A stretch of 64,000 nt of DNA from Oscillospiraceae bacterium (GCA_015067305.1 SVMT01000009.1:1-64000); one strand, 5' to 3'. Shown: positions 8,866 to 16,887, numbered from the stretch's first letter. Notes: generated from the letters alone by a model not told the origin. Translations and numbers: made by a program.

Positions 8866-8894
8866 GTTATAATAGTATAGCAAATAAATGTGAA
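8866..8894 (-). promoter_or_regulatory. Probable promoter of the DUF4177-like / GNAT unit
   Basis: Minus strand TTCACA, 17-nt spacer, TATAAC, 27 nt upstream of the broken gene. Confidence 0.5.
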
Positions 8895-8951
8895 CTTTTC
8901 AACCGAGGAAAATTCCCTAAAAATATTCACTTTTCCGTTTCAGAATTACGC

Positions 8952-8980
8952 TTGACTATGGCGTATGATAGTGGTATAAT
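8952..8980 (+). promoter_or_regulatory. Sigma-A promoter of the ABC transporter gene
   Basis: TTGACT, 17-nt spacer, TATAAT, 59 nt before the start codon. Confidence 0.75.
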
Positions 8981-9039
8981 TTTCAGTATAATAAATTCAC
9001 ATGGACATCACTATTTTCACATCATGAAAGGACATAAAA

Positions 9040-12000
9040 ATGCTGCAATTAAAAAACATTGTAAAGCACTATACAGCAGGCGACTCCGAAGTTGAAGCCC
9101 TGAAAGGCGTTAGTATCTCTTTCAGAAAAAACGAATTTGTTTCTATTCTCGGACCGTCAGGCTGCGGCAAAACCACAATGCTCAATATCATAGGTGGTCT
9201 TGACCGTTACACTTCAGGTGACCTTATCATAAACGGTCGCTCCACAAAAGAATATAAAGACTCGGATTGGGACACCTACAGAAACCACTCTATCGGGTTT
9301 GTATTTCAGAGTTACAACCTCATTCCCCATCAGACGGTTCTTTCAAACGTAGAACTTGCGCTGACGCTTTCAGGTGTTTCCAAAACTGAAAGAAGAAAAA
9401 GAGCCGTTGAAGCTCTTAAAAAAGTTGGTCTCGGTGACCAGATCCACAAAAAACCGAATCAGATGTCAGGCGGTCAGATGCAACGTGTAGCGATTGCAAG
9501 AGCTCTTGTGAATGACCCCGATATTCTTCTTGCCGACGAACCCACGGGCGCATTGGACACAGTAACAAGCGTTCAGATCATGGATCTCCTTAAAGAGATA
9601 TCAAAAGACAAACTTATAATCATGGTAACCCACAACAGGGAGCTTGCGGAAGAATATTCTTCAAGAATAATCAGTCTCCTTGACGGCGAAGTTACAGACG
9701 ACACCATGCACTATTCCGATGAAGAAGTGGAAAAAGACCTGAAAGCCGAAAAAGCAGAACTCAAAAAAGGCAAAAAATCCATGTCGTTCTTCACAGCTCT
9801 TTCCCTGTCATTCAATAACCTCATGACAAAACGAGGCAGAACGATCCTCACCGCTTTTGCGGGAAGTATCGGCATCATCGGTATAGCTCTTATCCTTGCA
9901 ATGTCCACGGGTATACAGGCGTATATCGACGAAATTCAAAGAGATACACTTTCATCCTATCCGCTGACAATTGAAGCCCAGCAGGCAGACCTTTCTTCTG
10001 TATTCGCCTCAATGGCTCCCACCCAATCGGATGCAACTGACGGCAACCACGGAACCGACGCAGTGTATTCAAACTCAAGTATATATGAGCTTTTCAATGC
10101 AGTTCTCAATACGGAAGTTTATGAAAATGACATGGAATCCTTCAAGAAATATCTTGACAAAGAATTGGTTGAAGAAACAAGTGAAAGCGGTCTCTACAAT
10201 TACGTTTCATCAATTCAGTATCTGTACACGACATCATTGAATATGTACGTAAAAGGTCCTGACGGCGAATATGTAAACACCGACATGACAGACTCATTCT
10301 CCGCAATGGCAGATAATTCCGCTATGGGAGAAATGATGTCCAACAACATGATGACTCAGTTTTCGGCTCTTAATCTTTGGGAGGAAATGCTCCCAGGTAA
10401 AGACGGTGAACTGATATCAGATCTTATATATGAACAGTTTGATCTTATCCACGGTAAATGGCCCGAAAAAGCAAACGAAGTTGTACTAATTCTCAGCAAA
10501 AACAATGAAATATCAGACCTTGCATTCTATGCGCTCGGTCTCATGAGCGATAAAGAAATTCAGGATATCATGATGTCCGTTATGAAGCAGGAAACCGTTG
10601 AAGTTGTTAACAGAGAAATTTCCTACGAAGATGTTCTTGACATTTCATTCAAATTGCTCACAGATCCCGATTATTACACAGATTCTGACGGAGACGGTAT
10701 CTGGACTGACATAAGAGATAACCACGAAATGCTTGAAATGGTCATCAACAGCGCTCAGAATATCGAAATCGTGGGTATAATCCGTCCCAATGAAGACGCA
10801 ACAGCAACTCTCCTCTCAGGCACATTCGGCTACACATCAGCCCTTACAGAACTCGTTATTGAAAAAGTCTCCGAAAGTGAGATCGTAAAACAGCAAAGTG
10901 CGAAAGAAAACGAAAACTACGATGTATTCACAGGTCTTCCATTCATAATGACAGAAGCCCTTGACCCCACCGATGGATACAAAGCTGAAGAGATCAAGAA
11001 ATATTTCGATTCACTTTCCGCTGACCAAAAGGCTGAACTTTATCTTGAAATGGCATCGGTCCCCACGGAAGAATACGTTTCAACAACTCTTGAAACATAC
11101 ATGGAAATGTATGACACGAGAGAAAAAATTGAAGAAATGATCTCAACTTCCTACGGAATGGCTCTCGAAGAGATCAAGTCATATCTTGATTCTTATTCTG
11201 ACGAAGAACTCAACGAACTCCTCAGAACGAATCTGACGGAAATGATAAAAATGCAGTATGCATCCGAAGTTGAAAAACAGGTTGAAGGCATCAAAACAAC
11301 TCCCTCAGAAAGCGAACTTGCAGAACTTATGGGCAGAATAACTGAGCGTCTCACCACAAGAGAAATGAAGATAGGCTATGTTATGCAGAATTGGTCCGCA
11401 ATCACTACTATGGATCAGAATTCAATCGGTGCATACCTCTTTGCTCTCCCCGACGAGGCTCTTAACGAAGCAGTAAATTCAGTTGCCGTAAAATCCGCCG
11501 CAGAGCTTTACACTTCACTTGCGGGAGATATGTACGCCGACACAGCCAACGAAAAGGTTGCCGCAATGTTCGACAAAACTTTCGGCACGGAAACGGATAT
11601 TGAGATACTTGCCCAATACTACGACAACTATATGCCATCCACAGTTTCAGGTTCAACGCTTTCCGACAATCTGAAAAAGCTGGGAGTAGTTGACAAAAAT
11701 AAGCCTTCTCTCATCAACATTTATGCGATGACATTCGAAGACAAAGACACGATATCCAGTCTTATTGAAGAATATAATGCAGATCTTCCCGAAGATGAAA
11801 GAATCAATTACACAGACTATGTGGCACTTCTTATGTCTGGAATCACAACCATTATTGATGCTATTTCTTACGGTCTGATCATTTTCGTTTCAGTATCTTT
11901 GGTAGTATCCTCAATCATGATAGGTATCATCACTTACATTTCCGTACTTGAAAGAACCAAAGAAATTGGTATTCTCCGTTCGATCGGTGCTTCCAAACGC

Positions 12001-12267
12001 GATATCTCACTTGTATTCAATGCAGAAACAATGATCGTCGGTTTCACCTCGGGACTTATGGGTATCGGACTTTCACTTCTTCTTTGTATTCCGATCAACT
12101 TCATAGTTCACACACTTACGGGAATCAATTCCCTCAGCGCATACCTCGAACCTATGGCTTGCGTTATCCTTGTAGCTATCAGCGTCGGACTCACACTTAT
12201 AGCAGGTCTTATCCCCTCAGGATTTGCCGCAAAGAAAGACCCCGTTGAAGCACTCAGAACAGAATAA
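9040..12267 (+). CDS. ABC transporter, fused ATPase and MacB/FtsX-type permease
   Basis: A 1075-residue fusion. The ATPase domain (about 1-225) has Walker A GPSGCGKTT (38-46), signature MSGGQMQRVAIARA (142-155) and Walker B ILLADEPTG (162-170), the LolD/MacB subfamily. A first membrane segment follows (about 267-290), then a very large extracytoplasmic region of roughly 600 residues, then three membrane segments (about 945-1065) of the FtsX permease fold ending KKDPVEALRTE. Such proteins export or extract lipids, peptides or toxins rather than import. The extracellular domain is much larger than in MacB. RBS GAAAGGA precedes ATG. It is a monocistronic unit with no two-component system beside it. 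Confidence 0.85.
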   Translation: MLQLKNIVKHYTAGDSEVEALKGVSISFRKNEFVSILGPSGCGKTTMLNIIGGLDRYTSGDLIINGRSTKEYKDSDWDTYRNHSIGFVFQSYNLIPHQTVLSNVELALTLSGVSKTERRKRAVEALKKVGLGDQIHKKPNQMSGGQMQRVAIARALVNDPDILLADEPTGALDTVTSVQIMDLLKEISKDKLIIMVTHNRELAEEYSSRIISLLDGEVTDDTMHYSDEEVEKDLKAEKAELKKGKKSMSFFTALSLSFNNLMTKRGRTILTAFAGSIGIIGIALILAMSTGIQAYIDEIQRDTLSSYPLTIEAQQADLSSVFASMAPTQSDATDGNHGTDAVYSNSSIYELFNAVLNTEVYENDMESFKKYLDKELVEETSESGLYNYVSSIQYLYTTSLNMYVKGPDGEYVNTDMTDSFSAMADNSAMGEMMSNNMMTQFSALNLWEEMLPGKDGELISDLIYEQFDLIHGKWPEKANEVVLILSKNNEISDLAFYALGLMSDKEIQDIMMSVMKQETVEVVNREISYEDVLDISFKLLTDPDYYTDSDGDGIWTDIRDNHEMLEMVINSAQNIEIVGIIRPNEDATATLLSGTFGYTSALTELVIEKVSESEIVKQQSAKENENYDVFTGLPFIMTEALDPTDGYKAEEIKKYFDSLSADQKAELYLEMASVPTEEYVSTTLETYMEMYDTREKIEEMISTSYGMALEEIKSYLDSYSDEELNELLRTNLTEMIKMQYASEVEKQVEGIKTTPSESELAELMGRITERLTTREMKIGYVMQNWSAITTMDQNSIGAYLFALPDEALNEAVNSVAVKSAAELYTSLAGDMYADTANEKVAAMFDKTFGTETDIEILAQYYDNYMPSTVSGSTLSDNLKKLGVVDKNKPSLINIYAMTFEDKDTISSLIEEYNADLPEDERINYTDYVALLMSGITTIIDAISYGLIIFVSVSLVVSSIMIGIITYISVLERTKEIGILRSIGASKRDISLVFNAETMIVGFTSGLMGIGLSLLLCIPINFIVHTLTGINSLSAYLEPMACVILVAISVGLTLIAGLIPSGFAAKKDPVEALRTE

Positions 12268-12297
12268 ATGCAGAATGCAGAGTGCAAAGTGCAGAAT
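12268..12297. repeat. Short TGCAGA-type tandem repeat
   Basis: Four imperfect units (TGCAGAA, TGCAGAG, TGCAAAG, TGCAGAA) directly after the ABC transporter stop. It is low-complexity intergenic sequence with no apparent function. Confidence 0.5.
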
Positions 12298-12309
12298 ATA
12301 ATAGTAAAT

Positions 12310-12340
12310 GGAAAACCTCAGAAATGGGGTTTTCCTATTA
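12310..12340 (+). terminator. Terminator after the ABC transporter gene
   Basis: GGAAAACC / GGTTTTCC stem with 10-nt loop. The T-tract is weak. Confidence 0.55.
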
Positions 12341-12379
12341 TCATTTTAACGAGTTTGCATTTTTTTCAGATTTACCCTA

Positions 12380-12408
12380 TTGACAAAACGAAAATCATCT
12401 GCTATAAT
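12380..12408 (+). promoter_or_regulatory. Promoter of tRNA-Leu copy 1
   Basis: Consensus TTGACA, 17-nt spacer, TATAAT, 40 nt upstream of the tRNA. It is followed by a short leader hairpin (CGTTC / GAACG). Confidence 0.85.
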
Positions 12409-12447
12409 ATATAGGCGTTCTGAAGAGGAACGAAAAACTTAATAAAT

Positions 12448-12534
12448 GCGAGGATGGCGGAACTGGCAGACGCACTACTTTGAGGGGGTAGCGAACATTT
12501 GTTCGTGTGGGTTCAAATCCCATTCCTCGCACCA
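12448..12534 (+). tRNA. tRNA-Leu (anticodon GAG), copy 1
   Basis: A complete class II tRNA with encoded CCA. Acceptor GCGAGGA pairs with TCCTCGC; the anticodon stem CTACT / GGTAG holds loop TTGAGGG (anticodon GAG, reading CUC/CUU). The long variable arm is CGAAC-ATTT-GTTCG, and the T arm has the TTCAAAT loop. It is identical to the copy at 14968. A terminator-like hairpin (12544-12565) follows. Confidence 0.95.
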
Positions 12535-12543
12535 AATGAAAAT

Positions 12544-12575
12544 AACATCGGACGAAAGTTCGATGTTGTTTTTAT
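12544..12575 (+). terminator. Terminator of tRNA-Leu copy 1
   Basis: Imperfect stem AACATCGGA / TTCGATGTT followed by GTTTTTATTTT. Confidence 0.7.
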
Positions 12576-12583
12576 TTTATAAA

Positions 12584-12687
12584 GAGGACTGGGATTTGAA
12601 GGTTCGGTAGTGAATGACAGTCCAGTGGACTGTCAGAGCCGAACCGCGCTCTTTGCCGCAGCAAAGGCAAATCCCATTCCGGTCCCC
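12584..12687. repeat. tRNA-tail palindromic module, locus 1 module 1
   Basis: Starts with GAGGACTGGGATTTG (a near reverse complement of the tRNA-Leu tail), then nested palindromes GGTTCGG / CCGAACC and GACAGTCC / GGACTGTC, then hairpin CTTTG-CCGCAG-CAAAG. It ends in a tRNA-like tail CAAATCCCATTCC followed by GGTCCCC, which differs from tRNA-Leu after the first 13 bases. About 104 bp. The same module lies after tRNA copy 2. Confidence 0.75.
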
Positions 12688-12820
12688 ATTATTAGTCAAA
12701 ACTTTATTTTTAATATTGGTTTAATCTCGCATTCTCCCTCAGTCGGCGTTCGCCGCCAGCTCCCTCCCGGAAGGAGCTTGTTATAAATTTGCCGCAGCAA
12801 AGGCAAATCCCATTCCTCGC
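12688..12820. repeat. tRNA-tail module 2 of locus 1, with REP-like palindrome
   Basis: AT-rich stretch, then a REP-like palindromic block (about 12733-12778: CTCCCTCAGTCGGCG, CGCC, GCTCCCTCCCGGAAGGAGC). It then has the same pre-tail hairpin TTTGCCGCAGCAAAGG as module 1 and a 17-base exact copy of the tRNA-Leu 3' end (CAAATCCCATTCCTCGC, 12804-12820). Absent from locus 2. Confidence 0.65.
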
Positions 12821-12991
12821 ACTATCTGTCAGAACCGCACCATGACGGTTGCGGTACCCGAAATTTATACATATCGTAATTCCCGTTTTAAATTTCGACC
12901 GCTGCCCAGCGCTTTTTGTTCGCTTCATCTTCCACAGGAAGCGCTCACAAACGCACACTCCGTCCGCAGACGGGTAAATACCATCCCCTGC
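12821..12991. repeat. tRNA-tail module 3 of locus 1
   Basis: About 170 bp, nearly identical to 15204-15375. It contains an imperfect ACCGCACC / GGTTGCGGT palindrome, a block ending in hairpin CCGTC-CGCA-GACGG, and a decayed tail (TAAATACCATCCCCTGCAC). Translated short reading frames across it are repeat artefacts. Confidence 0.65.
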
Positions 12992-13436
12992 ACATATATA
13001 GTTGAAATCAATACTGAAAATATTTTAGAAATTAGAGAAACGCAGGTCAAAGGTAAGAAAACAGTATTTTTCCGAAGATTATAAAGTTGAAAACAAGGAA
13101 TAACAAATTAAAAATCTATCATATTTTTGACTGAAATAACAGTTCTTACGGATATATTCGTTCAAATCAATCCGTTTTAGTTATTTTTATCTCAAAAATC
13201 AACTATGCTCCAAATATAATAGCTGAATTAACTTGAATTTTCAGTTACCCAGAGGGAATATAACGTAAAATTTGTATAATAAGCAGGAAAAACCCGCAAA
13301 TCTTACAGTTTCCGCAAATCAAATCCGTATATTTCACAGTTAATCTGCCGATTCTTTTAATATAAAAATACAAAATAAACATTTGTTATTTTTATGATAA
13401 AGAAACCAAAATATTCCGAATTCAATAATTACCCTC
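12992..13436. other. AT-rich gene-free stretch
   Basis: About 445 bp with no convincing reading frame, hairpin or repeat. It ends at the promoter of the decarboxylase gene. Nothing further could be recognised. Confidence 0.5.
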
Positions 13437-13465
13437 TTGCATTTTTCTTGTTAAAATGTTAAAAT
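13437..13465 (+). promoter_or_regulatory. Promoter of the oadB-like gene
   Basis: TTGCAT, 17-nt spacer, TAAAAT, 41 nt upstream of the start codon. Confidence 0.65.
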
Positions 13466-13505
13466 ATAGCGGTAGAAAAAATTTAACACGGAGGTATTTT
13501 GTATA

Positions 13506-14603
13506 ATGAGTCTTTTATACGAAAACTTGTTACAGTTCACTTGGCAACAAGGCGTTATGATCCTTGTCGGATTACTGCTCGTTTTCCTTGCCATTAAAAA
13601 AGAAATGGAACCTACACTCCTTCTGCCCATCGGTATCGGTACTGTTATTGTTAACATTCCCAATGTTGATGCGATCATGGAGCACGGTCCCCTTACAACA
13701 CTTTACGAAGCAGGTATCGCAAACGAACTTTTCCCATTGCTCCTCTTCATCGGTATCGGTGCAATGATCGACTTCGGTCCCCTGCTCGCAAATCCGAAAC
13801 TTATGATATTCGGCGCTGCAGCTCAGTTCGGTATCTTCTTTACCCTCTGTATGGCTTCAATGTTCTTCGGCGCAAACGATGCGGCTTCAATCGCTATCAT
13901 CGGTGCGGCTGACGGCCCCACAGCTATTGCGGTTTCCCAGACACTTAATTCCGCATATCAGGGTGCGATCATGGTTGCGGCATACTCTTATATGGCGCTT
14001 GTTCCCATTATCCAGCCCCCTGTAATCAAACTTCTTACAACAAAAGAAGAAAGACTTATCCGTATGCCTTACGAACCCAAGTCTGTTTCCAAAACAACAA
14101 AGATCATCTTCCCCATTGCGATCACTATCGTTGTTTCTGCGATCGTTCCAAAGTCCGCTTCCCTTATTTTCTTCCTGATGTTCGGTAACCTCATCAGAGA
14201 ATGTGGCGTTCTTGATTCACTTTCCGAAACAGCTCAGAAAGTTCTTGCAAACCTTGTAACTATCTTCCTTGGTATCGCAGTTGCAACTCAGATGACAGCT
14301 GAAAAATTCCTCAAACCCGAAACACTTCTCATCCTCGGTCTCGGACTTGTAGCGTTCATCTTTGACACAGCAGGCGGCGTGCTTTTCGCAAAACTTCTTA
14401 ACCTCTTCCTCAAGAAGAAGATCAACCCCATGATCGGTGCGGCAGGTATCTCTGCGTTCCCCATGTCCGGACGTATCGTTCATAAAATGGGTCTTCAGGA
14501 AGATCCCCAGAACTTCCTTCTCATGCAGTCCACAGGTGTTAACGTTTCCGGTCAGATCGCTTCTGTTATTGCCGGCGGTATCATTCTGAACCTCTTCGGT
14601 TGA
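13506..14603 (+). CDS. oadB: Sodium-translocating decarboxylase, beta subunit
   Basis: A 365-residue, very hydrophobic protein with about nine to eleven membrane segments. It carries the family signatures FIGIGAMIDFGPLLANP and NDAASIAIIGAADGPTAIAV, whose Asp and Asn residues belong to the Na+ pathway of OadB/GcdB/MmdB. It couples decarboxylation of a biotin-bound carboxyl group to Na+ export. RBS GGAGG precedes ATG. A gamma-like peptide follows, but the alpha (carboxyltransferase) and biotin-carrier subunits are absent from the window, so the substrate (oxaloacetate, glutaconyl- or methylmalonyl-CoA) cannot be assigned. The gene lies between two identical tRNA-Leu genes. Confidence 0.9.
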   Translation: MSLLYENLLQFTWQQGVMILVGLLLVFLAIKKEMEPTLLLPIGIGTVIVNIPNVDAIMEHGPLTTLYEAGIANELFPLLLFIGIGAMIDFGPLLANPKLMIFGAAAQFGIFFTLCMASMFFGANDAASIAIIGAADGPTAIAVSQTLNSAYQGAIMVAAYSYMALVPIIQPPVIKLLTTKEERLIRMPYEPKSVSKTTKIIFPIAITIVVSAIVPKSASLIFFLMFGNLIRECGVLDSLSETAQKVLANLVTIFLGIAVATQMTAEKFLKPETLLILGLGLVAFIFDTAGGVLFAKLLNLFLKKKINPMIGAAGISAFPMSGRIVHKMGLQEDPQNFLLMQSTGVNVSGQIASVIAGGIILNLFG

Positions 14604-14619
14604 TTGAAAGGAGATTGAA

Positions 14620-14790
14620 ATGATGTTTCTCGATAAAATGGAATTCATGTTTGAACCCATGAACTTTATAAAATACCTCCCCTATATGGGAACAGGTCTT
14701 TTGGTTATTTTCGTTATCATCGGTATACTTATCGGTATCACAATGATACTCAATAATGTTTTATCCAAAAAGAAAGATGACAACAAATAA
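14620..14790 (+). CDS. Small OadG-like membrane protein
   Basis: A 56-residue peptide starting MMFLDKMEFMFEP, with one hydrophobic span (MGTGLLVIFVIIGILIGITMIL) and a charged tail SKKKDDNK. It has AAAGGAG 6 nt before the ATG and begins 16 nt after the oadB-like stop. Size, topology and position match the gamma subunits (OadG type) that hold sodium-pump decarboxylases together, though the similarity is only of type. It is followed at once by a terminator, so the operon has two genes. Confidence 0.7.
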   Translation: MMFLDKMEFMFEPMNFIKYLPYMGTGLLVIFVIIGILIGITMILNNVLSKKKDDNK

Positions 14791-14800
14791 ATGAGATCAA

Positions 14801-14836
14801 GACTCTCGGAAAAACAATTCCGAGGGTCTTTTTATT
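14801..14836 (+). terminator. Terminator of the oadB-like operon
   Basis: GACTCTCGGAA / TTCCGAGGGTC stem, 6-nt loop, then TTTTTATT. Confidence 0.85.
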
Positions 14837-14899
14837 GCATTACAACTTTTGTCAAATTTACACCCTTTTCTGTTCCACTAAATTTTACAAAATAACCTA

Positions 14900-14928
14900 T
14901 TGACAAAACACATTTTCTATGATATAAT
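14900..14928 (+). promoter_or_regulatory. Promoter of tRNA-Leu copy 2
   Basis: TTGACA, 17-nt spacer, TATAAT, followed by leader hairpin CGTTCTG-AAA-CAGAACG. The boxes match the copy 1 promoter exactly, while the spacer differs. Confidence 0.85.
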
Positions 14929-14967
14929 ATATAAGCGTTCTGAAACAGAACGAAAAACTTAATAAAT

Positions 14968-15054
14968 GCGAGGATGGCGGAACTGGCAGACGCACTACTT
15001 TGAGGGGGTAGCGAACATTTGTTCGTGTGGGTTCAAATCCCATTCCTCGCACCA
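14968..15054 (+). tRNA. tRNA-Leu (anticodon GAG), copy 2
   Basis: Identical over all 87 bases, including encoded CCA, to copy 1, exactly 2520 bp downstream. Same anticodon loop TTGAGGG and long variable arm. The 20 bases upstream are also shared, and tRNA-tail modules follow as at copy 1. Confidence 0.95.
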
Positions 15055-15062
15055 AACAAGGA

Positions 15063-15092
15063 AACACCAAGTATAACTTGGTGTTTTTTTGT
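15063..15092 (+). terminator. Terminator of tRNA-Leu copy 2
   Basis: AACACCAAG / CTTGGTGTT stem with a 5-nt loop and a run of seven T. Confidence 0.9.
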
Positions 15093-15102
15093 TTTATACA
15101 AA

Positions 15103-15203
15103 GAGGAATGGGATTTGAAGGGTCGGTAGTGAATGACAGTCCGGTGGACTGTCAGAGCCGAACCGCGCTCTTTGCCGCAGCAAAGGCAAATCCCATTCCT
15201 CGC
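15103..15203. repeat. tRNA-tail palindromic module, locus 2 module 1
   Basis: Bounded by a perfect 15-bp inverted repeat that is the tRNA-Leu 3' end: GAGGAATGGGATTTG (15103-15117) and CAAATCCCATTCCTC (15187-15201), the right copy continuing as GC. Inside are GACAGTCC-GGT-GGACTGTC and CTTTG-CCGCAG-CAAAG. It is a near copy of 12584-12687, but with both arms matching this tRNA. Confidence 0.8.
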
Positions 15204-15375
15204 ACTATCTGTCAGAACCGCACCATGACGGTTGCGGTACCCGAAATTTATACACATCGTAATTCTCGTTTTAAATTTCGACCGCTGCCCAGCGCTTTTT
15301 GTTCGCTTCATCTTCCACAGGAAGCGCTCACAAACGCACACTCCGTCCGCAGACGGGCAAATCCCATTCCGAGCC
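15204..15375. repeat. tRNA-tail module, locus 2 module 2
   Basis: Near-identical to locus 1 module 3. It ends in hairpin CCGTC-CGCA-GACGG and a tail CAAATCCCATTCC followed by GAGCC (15358-15375), so the last bases differ from tRNA-Leu. An AT-rich palindromic stretch (ATTATTCATT type, 15379-15425) follows. Confidence 0.7.
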
Positions 15376-15527
15376 TATATTCATTATTCATTTACACAAA
15401 CGGATTTTAAATGAATAATGAATAATTAAGTTTGCTTTTTGCCTGCAAGCGAAAAACATTTTTTTAATTTCACATAAACAAAATCACTGTGGAATATCAT
15501 TCTACAGTGATTTTTATAAACACAATA

Positions 15528-15779
15528 TTAATCTATTTTCTTACCGCAATAAGAACAATAATCCCCGTTAGAAAGTCGGAGTTTCCCGCAATGAGGGCAT
15601 TTATTACTGAAGAGTCTGTATAAATAGCAAACTATCATGACTACAATTAAAACTCCCCCGACATAAACGAAAGCCTCGATGTCGTAATTGCCGTTGAATA
15701 TTTTTACGCCGACTATTCCCCAATCAATAAAAAATAAAATCAGCGAAGCAACATACAACCATGTCATAAATTTTCTCAT
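15528..15779 (-). CDS. Small membrane protein with zinc ribbon
   Basis: An 83-residue protein: two hydrophobic segments (about 6-25 and 36-58) and a C-terminal double-Cys ribbon CPHCGKLRLSNGDYCSYCGKKID, which would bind one zinc. Function unknown. It lies 15 nt downstream of the SGNH hydrolase gene on the same strand and is likely cotranscribed with it. A hairpin (TCACTGTGGAATATC / ATTCTACAGTGA, about 15483-15512) downstream may terminate both. Confidence 0.7.
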   Translation of the reverse strand: MRKFMTWLYVASLILFFIDWGIVGVKIFNGNYDIEAFVYVGGVLIVVMIVCYLYRLFSNKCPHCGKLRLSNGDYCSYCGKKID

Positions 15780-15794
15780 TGAATTTGTACCACA

Positions 15795-16826
15795 TTATTC
15801 TTTCTCAAAAAGGAATGCTCCTATTCTTATTGAGTGTCCCTTTGACTTTTCGTTTTTATTCTCTGAAATCTTCATTACAATATGATGAGATTTCCTTTCA
15901 AGTTCAGAAGCTAAAATACTGCAAGAAACCCTGTCAAAGCTCAAGCAAAATGTATCCCAAAGAGAAACTGTCTCAACTTCACCGCCGTCTATAGAAAATT
16001 CAAGGTCTCCCGAATTGGAATCAAAAGTACAGTAAAGTCCGAAAGAACTGCCAAAAAAGTCAAACTCCAAAGTTGCTCCGACTTGCTCAGAATAAATATA
16101 ATCGGGATTTTTACCCATCATCGTATCTTCCGAAATCTTCCACAAATCTCCGGCATAATCCGAAGCCATAAATAATGAAGCATTTTCGAGAGTATTAACG
16201 GTTTTAGGTTCGGCTTTAAAGTCAATATTCCAATCGTAATTATCCAAATAATTGCAAATCTCATCTGCATATATCTTTCCGCCTGCTGAATTCGGATGAA
16301 TGCCGTCAGGTAAATATTTTTTGATTTCGTCTCCGGAACGAACTATATAATCAGAAAAAGCTTTTCCGACATTTATGTACGGAATATTGTAATATGACGC
16401 TATTTCAGCATGAGATATTACCATTTCCGGAGTACTTCCTTTAAAATAATAATAAGTCAGATAACCTTCGGCACCGGTACCGATAAAAGCTATCAAGGTA
16501 TTCGGATTCTTTTTCAGAGTCTTACGTATCATACCTTCCATACTGCGTTCAAAAAGATTCATTTCTGAAGAATAGTCATTAACGCTGAACTCGATAAATA
16601 CAATATCGGGGTCATGATTAAGTACGTCACGGTCAATTCTGTGAACGCCTAAATACGACGGCGTACCACTTACACCTCCTTTTATTTCAACAAAACTGTT
16701 TTCAGGATATTTTGCCTCCAGATACTTAAGCACATGACTTCTGTATTTATCATCTTCGGTTATTGAGCCTCCAATATAACCAATATTGATTACTTTTTTC
16801 TTTTTACATAACTCTGAAAATCTCAT
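15795..16826 (-). CDS. SGNH/GDSL-family hydrolase
   Basis: A 343-residue cytoplasmic esterase-like protein. Block I is GYIGGSITE (nucleophile Ser about residue 22), block III is FIEFSVNDYS, and block V is LPDGIHPNSAGG (Asp and His of the triad). A C-terminal beta domain of about 130 residues follows (from about 210). Such GDSL/SGNH enzymes often deacetylate oligosaccharides; the neighbouring sugar genes fit but do not prove this. Start preceded by GGGGGTTGTTAT. It shares a divergent region with the isomerase operon. Confidence 0.75.
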   Translation of the reverse strand: MRFSELCKKKKVINIGYIGGSITEDDKYRSHVLKYLEAKYPENSFVEIKGGVSGTPSYLGVHRIDRDVLNHDPDIVFIEFSVNDYSSEMNLFERSMEGMIRKTLKKNPNTLIAFIGTGAEGYLTYYYFKGSTPEMVISHAEIASYYNIPYINVGKAFSDYIVRSGDEIKKYLPDGIHPNSAGGKIYADEICNYLDNYDWNIDFKAEPKTVNTLENASLFMASDYAGDLWKISEDTMMGKNPDYIYSEQVGATLEFDFFGSSFGLYCTFDSNSGDLEFSIDGGEVETVSLWDTFCLSFDRVSCSILASELERKSHHIVMKISENKNEKSKGHSIRIGAFLFEKE

Positions 16827-16858
16827 ATAACAACCCCCTGATTTTTTTCATTTCCTAT

Positions 16859-16887
16859 ATTATACCACATTAAACAGAAAAAGTCAA
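16859..16887 (-). promoter_or_regulatory. Sigma-A promoter of the SGNH hydrolase unit
   Basis: Minus strand TTGACT, 17-nt spacer, TATAAT, 32 nt upstream of the start codon. Confidence 0.75.

Noticed and set aside
12268-12300. TGCAGA-type short repeats as a CRISPR-like array
   Set aside because: Units are about 8 bp, imperfect, without spacers, and no cas genes are present.
12821-13084. Small protein gene after tRNA-Leu copy 1
   Set aside because: The frame spans repeat sequence and has no promoter or Shine-Dalgarno site of its own; a related frame in locus 2 ends differently.
15027-15410. Reading frames across the tRNA-tail modules as genes
   Set aside because: They begin inside a tRNA or repeat, recur with the repeats and lack Shine-Dalgarno sites; the conserved residues are just translated repeat DNA.
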